Source of the DNA: Mesonia sp.
Lineage (GTDB): Bacteria > Bacteroidota > Bacteroidia > Flavobacteriales > Flavobacteriaceae
Direction of reading: 5' to 3'
Assembly: GCA_012964435.1 (NCBI GenBank)
Contig: DTTX01000003.1
Coordinates: 1-64,000 of the forward strand
Length of the DNA stretch: 64,000 nt
The translations under genes were made by a program, and so were the position numbers. The notes beneath the pieces are model-generated. The model saw nothing but the letters and a program-made list of their open reading frames with translations, did not search any database and was not told where the DNA came from. How positions within the stretch are numbered: position 1 is the first letter of the stretch; every line of letters begins with the position of its first letter. This document shows, piece after piece, positions 26,655 to 36,223 of the stretch.

Positions 26655-28052
26655 TTATTTTGAATAGGTAAAACCAAGTTTATTTAAACCTTGCTGAACT
26701 TCCGGAGCTTGCATAAACAAGTCCCAAATTAATCCGGTTCTATAATTCTCGATCATCACGATCATCGGACCTTGATCGATCGCTAAATATCTTTTGGCTG
26801 CCCATTCACCATTATCTAAGCTAAAAGCATCATAAAAACCAGCCGGACCCCAAGTAAGTTCATTTAAATCGGTATAAAAATGACGAATAGCGCGCATCGA
26901 CTCTTCCGGCGTATATGGTAATGAACTCACAGCTGCGGTTGGAGAGACTACCCCGCGATCATCGTCCGGGCAATGTGCTGCATAACCAATACTACCATCT
27001 TCATTTTTAGTATAACTAGCGGTTAATCCCCAAGAATCTTTACCATAAGTTTTTGAGTTTTTCGGGTTTTCTTGGCAGTATTCGTAATTAATCTTTGAGT
27101 GATTTACATTTAAATCCCAATAATTGGCGTATTTGTCTTCTAAACCTTTTGGATTTAAGCCTAAATACGAATAATGTGCCCAGAATAAAGGTCCGCCTTT
27201 ATCGCCAACGGTATTATGTTTCAGAATTAAAGGAATTCCATAGGCTTCTTTCTCTGTAGCGATGTTTCCGCCACGTGCCCAACCTTCGTGGTAAACTTCT
27301 GGTTTGATGCTGTGATTTGGCGATGAAGCTGCCATAACGTAAGTAATTAAGCACTCGTTGTAACCTTCAATTTTAAAATTCTTTTCGAACTCATAATCTG
27401 GTGACCAATGCCAAAAGATCCCGTTTTTGTTATTGGTGTACCAATTCCATTCGATATCGTTCCAAAGTTTATTAAATTTTTCAGCTACGGCTTTTTCTTT
27501 TTCATTTCCGTTTTTAAGGTATTCTCTCACCACGATAAAACCTTGTGCTAAAAAAGATGTTTCAACAATATCACCACCATTATCTTTATTATCTGAACCA
27601 AAGTTTTGCGTGTTAGCAGTTTCTCCGTTGATCCAATGCGGCCAAGCTCCATGATAACGAGGTGTGTTCTCTAAGAAATTGGCAATTTTATCTAAACGAT
27701 TTACAGCTTCTTCACGATCGATAAAATTTCTCTCCATCCCAACAACGATTCCCATTAATCCGAAACCAGAACCTCCTGTGGTAACGATACTTGCATCGTT
27801 TCTTGGGTAATTTCCGTCAGGGTGAAAACGCTCTCTACCTAAACCTGAATTAGGCTCAGCATAATCCCAAAAATATTTTAAGGTTTGCTGCTGGACTAGA
27901 TCTAAAAGTTGGTCATCGCTTAATTGCGTAGAATCTTTCTCTGTTTTATTAATCTCTTCTGAATTCTGTTCGTTAGTTTTTGTATGCTCTTTACAAGCGA
28001 AAAAGAACATTAAAGTAAAAACAGCGATTATATTTAAAGTAAATTTTTTCAT
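26655..28052 (-). CDS. GH144 / glycoamylase-like lipoprotein, copy A
   Basis: The 465-residue enzyme belongs to the family annotated as putative glucoamylase (PF10091), now GH144; a characterised member is an endo-beta-1,2-glucanase of Chitinophaga pinensis. The family core is visible: ARERFHPD-like motif GRERFHPDGNYPRN, GGSGFG, EGYNECLITY, GWARGGNIA and GPAGFYDAFSL with DQGPMIVMIENYRTG. The ATG at 28052 is chosen because it begins a lipoprotein signal (LMFFFACKE). It is closely similar to copy B at 28783 along its whole length, with an esterase gene between them. Confidence 0.88.
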   Translation of the reverse strand: MKKFTLNIIAVFTLMFFFACKEHTKTNEQNSEEINKTEKDSTQLSDDQLLDLVQQQTLKYFWDYAEPNSGLGRERFHPDGNYPRNDASIVTTGGSGFGLMGIVVGMERNFIDREEAVNRLDKIANFLENTPRYHGAWPHWINGETANTQNFGSDNKDNGGDIVETSFLAQGFIVVREYLKNGNEKEKAVAEKFNKLWNDIEWNWYTNNKNGIFWHWSPDYEFEKNFKIEGYNECLITYVMAASSPNHSIKPEVYHEGWARGGNIATEKEAYGIPLILKHNTVGDKGGPLFWAHYSYLGLNPKGLEDKYANYWDLNVNHSKINYEYCQENPKNSKTYGKDSWGLTASYTKNEDGSIGYAAHCPDDDRGVVSPTAAVSSLPYTPEESMRAIRHFYTDLNELTWGPAGFYDAFSLDNGEWAAKRYLAIDQGPMIVMIENYRTGLIWDLFMQAPEVQQGLNKLGFTYSK

Positions 28053-28059
28053 TTTAAGT

Positions 28060-28773
28060 TTATTGTTTTTGGCTGAGTAACCACTCGTAAAATTTGGGAT
28101 TGTTGTAGGTCTCTGTCCAACTGTTATGATTGGCAAAAGGATAAACAGTGTATTTTACATGTTGATTTCCGGCTTTGTGTAAGGCCATCACCATTTTATT
28201 GCTGTTTTCTGGCAAAACAACATCGTCTAAAGCTCCGTGGAAAATCCAGATCGGCATGTTTTTTAGGTGTTGCGCATTTCTATAAATAGGTCTGTAAATA
28301 GCTCCGCAAACCGGTGCCATCGCCGCAAAAAGTTCTGGATATTCACCGCCAACAGCCCAAGTACCATAACCACCCATACTTAAACCGGTAAGGTAAACTC
28401 TAGACGCATCGATATTATATTTTTTGATGATCGATTTAATTAATCCTGCTACTTGATGAGGCTGCCAATAAGTTTCTGCTGGACATTGCGGAGCAAGAAT
28501 AAGCGCATCGATCTCATTCCCTTTTTGCATATAATCAAAAGGGCCGTGAACTTTTACTTTATCTAGATCTGTACCTCTTTCACCGGCTCCGTGCAGAAAA
28601 ACTATTAACGGATAGTCTTTTTTTGAAGTCTTATAATCTTCCGGAGTGTAAAGCAGATAATCTAATTCGGTTTCAATCTCTACCTTCTCCTTAAATTGTT
28701 TTTTTTCAATTTGTGAAAATGAAGCATTAGAATAGAAAGAAAAAAGAAATAGTAAAAGGGTTATTTTTTTCAT
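28060..28773 (-). CDS. Secreted alpha/beta-hydrolase esterase (CE1 / PHB-depolymerase-like)
   Basis: The 237-residue enzyme has signal peptide MKKITLLLFLFSFYSNASFSQ. The catalytic set is S132 in GLSMGGYGTW, D183 or D184 in GALDDVV and H216 in FANHNSW; the oxyanion region is FLHGAGERG. This prolyl-oligopeptidase/CE1-like group removes acyl groups from polysaccharides. Placed between two GH144 genes with gaps of 9 and 7 nt, it probably deacylates the same glucan before or during cleavage. Its substrate is inferred from context only. Confidence 0.85.
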   Translation of the reverse strand: MKKITLLLFLFSFYSNASFSQIEKKQFKEKVEIETELDYLLYTPEDYKTSKKDYPLIVFLHGAGERGTDLDKVKVHGPFDYMQKGNEIDALILAPQCPAETYWQPHQVAGLIKSIIKKYNIDASRVYLTGLSMGGYGTWAVGGEYPELFAAMAPVCGAIYRPIYRNAQHLKNMPIWIFHGALDDVVLPENSNKMVMALHKAGNQHVKYTVYPFANHNSWTETYNNPKFYEWLLSQKQ

Positions 28774-28782
28774 TTTAAAGTT

Positions 28783-30150
28783 TTAATAGTTGAAACCTAG
28801 ACTGTCAAGTCCGTTTTGTATTTCGGGAGCTTGCATAAATAGATCCCAGATGAATCCGGTTCTATAATTTTCGATCATCACGATCATTGGTCCTTGATCG
28901 ATCGCTAAATAGCGTTTTGCCGCCCAATCGTTTCCGATTAAACTTACCGCATCATAAAAACCAGCCGGACCCCAACTAAGGCTATTATGGTTTTCATATA
29001 AATTATGCATAAATGCAAAAGATTCGTTTGGAGTATATGGGATGGAACTCACTGCTGCGGTTGGAGAAATGATACCGCGATCGTTGGTTGGCGAATGTGC
29101 GGTGTAACCAATAGTACCGTCTTCATTTCTTGTATAACTTGCGGTTAAGCCCCAAAAATCTTCGCCGTAACCTGCAAAATTTGAAGGATTATCTACACAA
29201 TAATTATAGTTGATTAGTGAATGATTTTGGTTGAGTTGCCAATAGTTAGCATATTGATCTGATAGGTTTCTAGGATCTAAACCTAGATATGAATAGTGCG
29301 CCCAAAATAATGGTCCGCCATATTGTTGATGACTATTATGGCTTAATATAAGCGGTAAACCATAAGTTGAATTGCTCGCCGTAATATTACCACTACGTGC
29401 CCAACCATCATGATAGATTTGTGGGTCGATTGCGTGATCTGGAGAAGAAGCTGCTAAAATATAGGTGATCAAACATTCATTATAACCTTCAAGAGCTAAG
29501 TTGATCTGAAAATTGTAATTTGGTGACCAATGCCAATACAATACATTTTGGTTATTAGTATACCAATCCCATTGAACGTCTCTCCAAAGTGTGTCGAATT
29601 TTTGAGCAATAGCTTGTTCTTCTTCACTACCATTTTTTAGATATTCTCTAACAACGATCATCCCTTGAACTAAAAATGAAGTTTCTACTAGATCGCCACC
29701 ATCATCCATTTGGCTAAAGGGTTGTACTTGCCCGGTGTTACCATCTATCCAGTGAGACCAAGCACCTTTAAAACGGTTAGAGTTTTCGAGAAAGTTTGCA
29801 ATCGTACTAAATTGCTGTACCGCTTCACTTCTTGAAATATAACCTCGTTCTACACCTACAATCAATGCCATTAAACCAAAGCCGGTACCTCCTGTAGTAA
29901 CCGTAGATGAGTTACTCTCGTTAGGATGATATCTTTCTCTAGCCATTTGAGAATTAGGCTCTGCAAAATCTGTAAAATACTTTAGGGTTTGTTCTTGTAC
30001 TAAATCTAATAATTCTTCATCACTAACAGGGTCGATTACCGGTTCTTCTTCACCTGTATAAGGATCTTCATAAGAATACCCATCATCTTTTGAACAAGAT
30101 GTAAGAAATAAAAGTGAAACAAAAAATATGATGAAAGACGATCTATACAT
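28783..30150 (-). CDS. GH144 / glycoamylase-like lipoprotein, copy B
   Basis: A 455-residue paralogue of the copy at 26655, with the same motif order (ARERYHPNES, GGTGFGLMAL, EGYNECLITYILAASSP, GWARSGNI, GPAGFYDAVSL, DQGPMIVMIENYRTG). The lipoprotein signal LLFLTSCSKD is followed by an acidic linker (YEDPYTGEEEPVIDP), a common surface-exposure feature in Bacteroidota. The linker, absent in copy A, suggests that B is on the cell surface and A may be periplasmic; this is inference. It lies 127 nt after the LamG gene. Confidence 0.88.
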   Translation of the reverse strand: MYRSSFIIFFVSLLFLTSCSKDDGYSYEDPYTGEEEPVIDPVSDEELLDLVQEQTLKYFTDFAEPNSQMARERYHPNESNSSTVTTGGTGFGLMALIVGVERGYISRSEAVQQFSTIANFLENSNRFKGAWSHWIDGNTGQVQPFSQMDDGGDLVETSFLVQGMIVVREYLKNGSEEEQAIAQKFDTLWRDVQWDWYTNNQNVLYWHWSPNYNFQINLALEGYNECLITYILAASSPDHAIDPQIYHDGWARSGNITASNSTYGLPLILSHNSHQQYGGPLFWAHYSYLGLDPRNLSDQYANYWQLNQNHSLINYNYCVDNPSNFAGYGEDFWGLTASYTRNEDGTIGYTAHSPTNDRGIISPTAAVSSIPYTPNESFAFMHNLYENHNSLSWGPAGFYDAVSLIGNDWAAKRYLAIDQGPMIVMIENYRTGFIWDLFMQAPEIQNGLDSLGFNY

Positions 30151-30205
30151 AAATATGGCTAATAGAAGATTTGTGAAAAATTGATGATACGATGAAGGTT
30201 AAATG

Positions 30206-30248
30206 AGATCCCGAAACATATAAATATTAGTAATAAGTTTCGGGATCT
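30206..30248 (-). promoter_or_regulatory. Strong intra-operon hairpin without T-run
   Basis: AGATCCCGAAAC (30206-30217) pairs perfectly with GTTTCGGGATCT (30237-30248) around a 19-nt AT-rich loop, in the 127-nt gap between the susC-susD-LamG block and the enzyme block. With no T-run it is unlikely to be a full terminator; it may protect the 3' end of the upstream part of the mRNA. Confidence 0.55.
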
Positions 30249-30277
30249 ATAGCTAATTCAAATAATAGGGTTTAATT

Positions 30278-31372
30278 TTACTCTTCGGTATATTGCATTA
30301 CTTCATTTACCTCCTCTTCAGTAAGCGCTTTATTGAAAAATCTCAAATCATCGATAAAGCTAATATCTGAGAGGTGCCCCCATTCAGTAAACCTTGGTTC
30401 ACCAGACATAATAGAGATAAAGTCTACACCTTCCCAGCTAATTGGAGCAGATAATGTTCCTGTGTTTACAGGAGATCCATTAAAATAAATAACGGTTTCT
30501 GTTTCTGATATTGTAAAGGCGATATGAACCCATTCATTCAAAGAGGTATCTATTGAACCTCCATCGTTCCAACTCTCACCCGAACCGTTACCTACATTGA
30601 GCTTGAATGTGCCTGTACCTTCTCTAAATAATCTAAAACCACTTGTTCGTAAGTTTTGAGGTCCATCAGGAGTTTCTGGGTTTTGTAACGGACTAGCAGT
30701 TAAAACTCCAGCACGTTCTTGATTAGCGTCTATTTTGTACCAAAAAGATGCACTAAAAGTTTGTGACGCTAATTGATCTATAGGAGTAGTAAGGTAAGAA
30801 TTTGTATTCCCTGCATAAGAATTTGAGCCAATTTGTGCTTCTCCTGCATACCCCGGTTGCCCAACTACAGCTATTTCTGCGTTATTTATAAATTCAGTAT
30901 AATTACCGTTAAAATTCATATAGAATGCTTCTCCGTCGAATTGCGGAAGATAATCTACAGTAGCCTTGCTAAAATTAATAGTTTCTGTTGTGACATTTCC
31001 TACAACATCTGTTACAGTTACTGTGAAGGTATAATCACCATCGGTAAGTTCAAAAGGAATTTCTTTAATAACAATTCTATAGTCTGTAAAATCACTATAA
31101 TTCTCGATTTCTTGACCATTTAATTCTACAACAGCATTAGTAATTCTGATATCATCGACAGCTTCAAAAGCTAAATCAATCATTAAAGTTTCTGTAGTTG
31201 TTTGAAAATCCATGCCATTACTTGGAGAAGTAATTTGTAATTCTGGTGCAGATTGGTCTTCTCCCGGATCTACTCTAGAAATATCATCGATCTCTTCTTG
31301 TTGGCAAGCAGTTGCGAATATCGCAACTACTGCTAACCAACTAATTTTTCTTGCTATATTTTTATTGAACAT
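30278..31372 (-). CDS. LamG-domain lipoprotein, likely surface glycan-binding protein
   Basis: The 364-residue lipoprotein (FATACQQ, C23) has an Ig/bacterial-fold domain with an ITSPSNGMDF start (about residues 45-140) and a C-terminal concanavalin-like LamG domain (about 150-360, FSASFWYKIDANQ, WVHIAFTISETETVIYFNG, IDDLRFFNKALTEEEV). No catalytic residues are evident. Third place after susC and susD, with an 11-nt gap, is the usual position for surface glycan-binding proteins (SusE-like role). Confidence 0.85.
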   Translation of the reverse strand: MFNKNIARKISWLAVVAIFATACQQEEIDDISRVDPGEDQSAPELQITSPSNGMDFQTTTETLMIDLAFEAVDDIRITNAVVELNGQEIENYSDFTDYRIVIKEIPFELTDGDYTFTVTVTDVVGNVTTETINFSKATVDYLPQFDGEAFYMNFNGNYTEFINNAEIAVVGQPGYAGEAQIGSNSYAGNTNSYLTTPIDQLASQTFSASFWYKIDANQERAGVLTASPLQNPETPDGPQNLRTSGFRLFREGTGTFKLNVGNGSGESWNDGGSIDTSLNEWVHIAFTISETETVIYFNGSPVNTGTLSAPISWEGVDFISIMSGEPRFTEWGHLSDISFIDDLRFFNKALTEEEVNEVMQYTEE

Positions 31373-31383
31373 AATTTGTTTTA

Positions 31384-32907
31384 TTAATCGTTAGAAATTG
31401 GTAAAGCATCAACCTGCTCTTGAGGATAAGGTAAATATTCTAAGTCTTGGCTAAAGGTTCTTCCGTCATAACTTAATTCGCTATAATTATCTAAACGAAT
31501 CATATCGTAATAACGAATACCCCATTCCATAGCGAATTCGGCATATTTTTCATCCATTACATCTTCTGCAGTTACACCGCTAAGACTTGGCATATTAGCT
31601 CTAGAACGTACTTCGTTCACCGCTTCTAAAGCACTTCCTGCACTTCCTGAGGCTCCTCTAGTTAAAGATTCTGCATACATTAATAATACTTCTGCATATC
31701 TAATAACAATATAGTTTTTACCTGCTCCGTAGTTATTTTGCTCTTCCGGTACTTGTACAGAAGGAAGGTAATGCTTACCACTTGAGAATAAGGCTCTTTC
31801 GAAATCGTTAATTACGTCACCGCTTTGTGTTGTATTGTTCACAAAATCTGGAAGATCTGTATAACCATCATTATTTAATTCTGTAATACCTCTATCGGTA
31901 AATAATACAGAAGTTTCTAATCTTGTCGTTTCATCACGATCTAACATAAACTTGATGTACTTCATACTTGGCTCAAAGAATCCCCATCCAGATGATGCAT
32001 TTATTCTTGCCGGAGACCAGTTAACAGGACCAAATGGAGCATATAAATGATAGAATGTACCACCAACTTCAGAACCTAATTCGTCAAACTGAATTTCTAA
32101 TAAAGATTCATCACTAAGCTCTCCCGGAGTTTTGAATAACTGATAGAAATCTTGATATAGTGAAAATTTACCACTGTTAATAATCTCGCCGGTAGCATTT
32201 GCAACTTCCTGATAATTCTCTAATTCTAAATTTGCCAGGGCTTTAAGCGCATAAGCAGTATAGCTAGTTACACCACCAGGAAAATCTGTGCGTTCGTTTG
32301 GTCTTAGATTAGGAAGGTGAGGTATTGCTTCATCCATTTGGTTAGAAATAAATTGCATTACTTCTTCTTTAGATGAAACTCCATTTGCTTCAATCTCTTC
32401 AAACGGGTTGTTGGTTTGATAGATAAAAACATCTTCCCAAGTTCTTGCTAGGTTTAAGTGTAACCAAGCTCTTAATACTTTAACTTCAGCAATGTATTGT
32501 TGTGCGCGAACATCATCATCACCTTCAGTAAATTCTCTATAACGCTCTAATTGTAAAATTGCCGTATTTAAAGTAATAATGTCTGAGTAATGTAAATTCC
32601 AAAGAGAATTATACATCCAATAGCTGTTATTATAGATGTAATTATCGGTATCTGCATAAGGCTGTTGGTCTCCCAAACCTCCAGAATTCACATCATCACC
32701 TCTTACACTTAAAAGTATTGGTTCTTCCCATCCTCTTGTAGAGAATGCATTGTATGCTCCCACCAAAGCTTGGCTCATTTCAGAAGCATCTGTATAATCT
32801 AAGTCTCCTGTGTTTAACTGTCCTGTTCTTGTATCAAATTCATCACTACAAGAAAAAATACTAATAGACAGTCCAAGTAAAACTAGTAGTTTGTATGTTT
32901 TTTTCAT
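31384..32907 (-). CDS. susD: SusD/RagB-family glycan-binding lipoprotein
   Basis: The 507-residue outer-membrane lipoprotein (ISIFSCSD, C20) is built of tetratricopeptide-like helices. Family features: VGAYNAFSTRGWEEP, EVKVLRAWLHLNLARTWED, NEVRSRANMPSLSG and the C-terminal MEWGIRYYDMIRLDNYSELSYDGR block. It caps the SusC transporter and binds oligosaccharides. It lies 11 nt after susC, as is standard. Confidence 0.95.
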   Translation of the reverse strand: MKKTYKLLVLLGLSISIFSCSDEFDTRTGQLNTGDLDYTDASEMSQALVGAYNAFSTRGWEEPILLSVRGDDVNSGGLGDQQPYADTDNYIYNNSYWMYNSLWNLHYSDIITLNTAILQLERYREFTEGDDDVRAQQYIAEVKVLRAWLHLNLARTWEDVFIYQTNNPFEEIEANGVSSKEEVMQFISNQMDEAIPHLPNLRPNERTDFPGGVTSYTAYALKALANLELENYQEVANATGEIINSGKFSLYQDFYQLFKTPGELSDESLLEIQFDELGSEVGGTFYHLYAPFGPVNWSPARINASSGWGFFEPSMKYIKFMLDRDETTRLETSVLFTDRGITELNNDGYTDLPDFVNNTTQSGDVINDFERALFSSGKHYLPSVQVPEEQNNYGAGKNYIVIRYAEVLLMYAESLTRGASGSAGSALEAVNEVRSRANMPSLSGVTAEDVMDEKYAEFAMEWGIRYYDMIRLDNYSELSYDGRTFSQDLEYLPYPQEQVDALPISND

Positions 32908-32918
32908 AACGCGTTTTA

Positions 32919-35900
32919 TTATATTTTAACATTTAATCCTACAGTATAAACTGCCGGAATCGGATAGGTTTGACGATCTACCCCATCGGTAATTTCTGGA
33001 GTAAAACCATTGTACTTGAAGAAAGTTAATGGTCTTTCTGCAGTAAAGTTCAATCTAATTTCTGGTAGTTTAGTTGAATTAATTGTATAACCTACTTGAA
33101 AATTCTGAATTCTAAAGAAGTCTCCGTCTTCGATCCAAAAATCACTTAATTGTTGGTTCCAAGACTTTCTTAAACCTGCAGATGATGGGTAACTGTTACT
33201 GGTACCTTCACCATGCCATCTGTTAATTGCTAAGTCTGCATCCATATTGGTGTCGTTGGTAAAAATGATTTCACCTCTTTTTCTGTTTAAGATCTTGTTA
33301 CCTCCTTGACCGTAGATACTTAAAGATAGATCCCAATTCTTATAATTTACATTTAAATTACCACCGTAAGTGAATTTTGGTAAGAAAGAACCTAAGAACA
33401 CTCTATCTTCATCATTAATCACACCATCATTATTTTGATCTTTAAAGATTAGATCTCCCGGTTGTAATTGAGCTTCCGGATTATTTTCTAAAAATGGACT
33501 AGCACCTACTTGAGCGTCGTTTTGAAAAACTCCAACTACTTCTAAACCATAAAATGATTGTAAAGCTTCGCCAACTACAGTTCTTTGTCTAAATTCTGCT
33601 GAACCACTATTAATGTATCCTTGTTCGTTGTCTATGTAAGTCACTTCGTTTTTAATGGTTGTGAAATTCCCTCCAATTGAGTAGCTAAAATCTTCGTTAA
33701 TATTATCAGTCCAATTTGCAGATAATTCTAAACCTTGGTTACGAATAGTACCCGCGTTTTGCTCAAGAACTCTATTAATAACAGGGATAGTAATTGGTAG
33801 GATTGCATTTTCTGTATCTCTAATAAAATAATCTGCATTTACAGATAATTTGTTATTCAAAAATTCTGAATCTAAACCGAAGTTAAATTCTTCTACTAAT
33901 TCCCATTCGTTATCTGTAAATACACTAGATGAAGTATAACCCACAAATGGATTTTGACCAAATATTGCATATACATTATTAATTGTATTTGAACCTGAAC
34001 TTGATGCTACATTATCATTACCTAATTGGCCCCAGCTTGCTCTCAATTTAAGGAAATTGATGGCGTTACTATCGTTTAAGAAATCTTCTTTAGAAATTAC
34101 CCAACCTGTACCTACTGAAGGGAATAGCCCCCAAGGATCCTTAGTAAATTTAGAAGACCCGTCATATCTTAGCGTTCCATACAATAAATATTTACTTGCA
34201 TAATTATATTGTGCTCTTCCAAAGAAAGATAGTCCATAAATTCTTGCAGCATTTTCACCAACGTTTCCACTAAATGAAGTCGGGTCAGCAAAATCTAAAT
34301 ATTGGCTCGTTTCTAAACTAATTCCTTTAATATCTCTACCGGTTGCATTAAAAGTATTTGCAGCTTCATCTCTAAATGAGTGACCCGCTAACAATGTTAA
34401 GTTATGATCTCCAAAAGAATCTTCATAAGTTAATGTATTATCCCAGTATTGGTTAGAATAATTATTTTGTTCTCTTCTAATACTTGAGAAACCTTCAGCA
34501 TTATTCCCTAAGTTAAAAGGTAAGTTAATATAATGACCTTCAATAGTTGAATAATCGTGACTATATGAAGTTTTAAAAGTCAATTTATCTTTAATCAACT
34601 CAGTTTCAGCATAGATATTCGCTAATATTTTTCTGATTTTAAGATGATTTTTATTGTAAACCATATCTGGGAAAGGGTTTTGTGTGCCTCTGTATCCTAA
34701 ATTTTGTGCATTAGAAAAATTATAGGGTGTTGCCTCCGTATTTAGATCATCATAAACAGGCATAACCGGTACTGCAAAATAAGCTTTAAACCAAGCAGAG
34801 TTTTCCGGAGCATATTGTGTAGCATTACTAAAAATAAAACTACTACCAACTTTTACACGATCGGTAACATCAAGATCTAACTTAGAACGTAAATTTAAAC
34901 GTTCATACTCATTCTTCATATCTAAAATACCTTCTTGGTCAAAATAATTAACACCAACCGAATAAGTAGATTTTTCACCACCACCGGTTACACTTAATCC
35001 GTGACTTGTGATGATCCCTTCTCTTAAAATTTCGTTATACCAATCGGTATTTACTGCCGGCACATTTGGGTTTAAATCACTACGACCATAACGTTGCATT
35101 GCATTTAAAATGAATTGAACATCTGCTTCAGAACCAGACTCGTAAGCCATTGTAGCAAATTGCTCAGAATTGGCCATTTTTAAAACGTTTTGTGCTACTT
35201 GAATACCAGTATATGTATCGTACTCAATTACCGGTTTTTTGTTTTTTGTACCCGATTTGGTTTCTATAATAACCACACCGTTCGCAGCACGAACACCATA
35301 AATAGCAGCAGAAGAAGCATCTTTTAAAACGTTGATCGACATAATGTCTTTAGAGTCTAAAAAGTCGATATTGTTATAAAAGGCACCATCGACCACATAC
35401 AATACATTAGAAGCACTTGAGTTAAAAGATCCTAAACCACGAATTCTTACGTTTGGAGAAGCCCCCGGAGCACCACTTGAAACAATTTGGACACCAGGCA
35501 CTTTACCTTGTACCGATTGCATTACGTTAGAGTTAGGGGTTTTTTGAATTTCTTCTGAATCGATTGTCGCAATAGAGCCCGTTAAATCGTCTCTGTTCTG
35601 TTCTCCATAACCAATTAAAACGATTTCGTTTAAAGATTCGGCATCTGCAGTTAGTGTAACCGTGATAGTTTCTTGATCACCAACTGTCACTTCTTGTGTT
35701 TGAAAACCAACATAACTAATGGTAAGAATGTCTTCTGGACTTGCTTCTAGTTGAAAGTTTCCGTCAAAATCTGTTGTGGTACCAATAGATTCTCCTTTAA
35801 TAACCACGTTTGCTCCCGGTAAAGGTAAACCATCGTCTGCAGAGGTTACCGTTCCGGTAATTGTTTTTTCTTGAGCAAATAGCTGAAATCCCGTAAAAAG

Positions 35901-35930
35901 AAACAGCAGTGCGAGTAAATTTGTTTTCAT
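32919..35930 (-). CDS. susC: SusC/RagA-family TonB-linked transporter
   Basis: The 1003-residue outer-membrane transporter has signal peptide MKTNLLALLFLFTGFQLFAQ, a carboxypeptidase-regulatory-like domain (about residues 22-95), a plug with the family motif IRGLGSFNSSASNVLYVVDG and NVLKDASSAAIYGVRAANGVV (about 165-230), and a beta-barrel to the C-terminal TVGLNVKI. It imports glycan oligomers with SusD using TonB energy. It opens the operon that follows the regulator gene. Confidence 0.96.
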   Translation of the reverse strand: MKTNLLALLFLFTGFQLFAQEKTITGTVTSADDGLPLPGANVVIKGESIGTTTDFDGNFQLEASPEDILTISYVGFQTQEVTVGDQETITVTLTADAESLNEIVLIGYGEQNRDDLTGSIATIDSEEIQKTPNSNVMQSVQGKVPGVQIVSSGAPGASPNVRIRGLGSFNSSASNVLYVVDGAFYNNIDFLDSKDIMSINVLKDASSAAIYGVRAANGVVIIETKSGTKNKKPVIEYDTYTGIQVAQNVLKMANSEQFATMAYESGSEADVQFILNAMQRYGRSDLNPNVPAVNTDWYNEILREGIITSHGLSVTGGGEKSTYSVGVNYFDQEGILDMKNEYERLNLRSKLDLDVTDRVKVGSSFIFSNATQYAPENSAWFKAYFAVPVMPVYDDLNTEATPYNFSNAQNLGYRGTQNPFPDMVYNKNHLKIRKILANIYAETELIKDKLTFKTSYSHDYSTIEGHYINLPFNLGNNAEGFSSIRREQNNYSNQYWDNTLTYEDSFGDHNLTLLAGHSFRDEAANTFNATGRDIKGISLETSQYLDFADPTSFSGNVGENAARIYGLSFFGRAQYNYASKYLLYGTLRYDGSSKFTKDPWGLFPSVGTGWVISKEDFLNDSNAINFLKLRASWGQLGNDNVASSSGSNTINNVYAIFGQNPFVGYTSSSVFTDNEWELVEEFNFGLDSEFLNNKLSVNADYFIRDTENAILPITIPVINRVLEQNAGTIRNQGLELSANWTDNINEDFSYSIGGNFTTIKNEVTYIDNEQGYINSGSAEFRQRTVVGEALQSFYGLEVVGVFQNDAQVGASPFLENNPEAQLQPGDLIFKDQNNDGVINDEDRVFLGSFLPKFTYGGNLNVNYKNWDLSLSIYGQGGNKILNRKRGEIIFTNDTNMDADLAINRWHGEGTSNSYPSSAGLRKSWNQQLSDFWIEDGDFFRIQNFQVGYTINSTKLPEIRLNFTAERPLTFFKYNGFTPEITDGVDRQTYPIPAVYTVGLNVKI

Positions 35931-36223
35931 GTTGTGTAAATAGCTTTAAATGAATTAAGATTTAATATCTCTCAATTTTCAGCGATTAGATTAGTAATGT
36001 GTTAACAAAACCACTGATTATTTGTCAAATTTATAACTAACAAGCTTTCGTTTGAAAATTTAGGATATAACTAACCACATCAAAAAGTTAAAAATTTATA
36101 AATCATTGAAAAACAATACTATAAATTTAATATTGTTGTGTTTTTTAACTTGATAAAATATAAAGTGATGTGGAAATGATGAGTATTAAAATAGTTAAAT
36201 ACAACGTTTTCGTAGCTTGATTT
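35931..36223 (-). promoter_or_regulatory. susC promoter region
   Basis: This 293-nt AT-rich gap between the regulator stop and susC holds no gene. Minus-strand TATAAATTTG-like sequence at 36026-36033 fits TAnnTTTG and would give a leader of about 90 nt. AACGTTTTCG at 36203-36212 matches the centre of the palindrome at 18740-18769 and could be an operator, but it lies close to the regulator stop. Confidence 0.45.
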
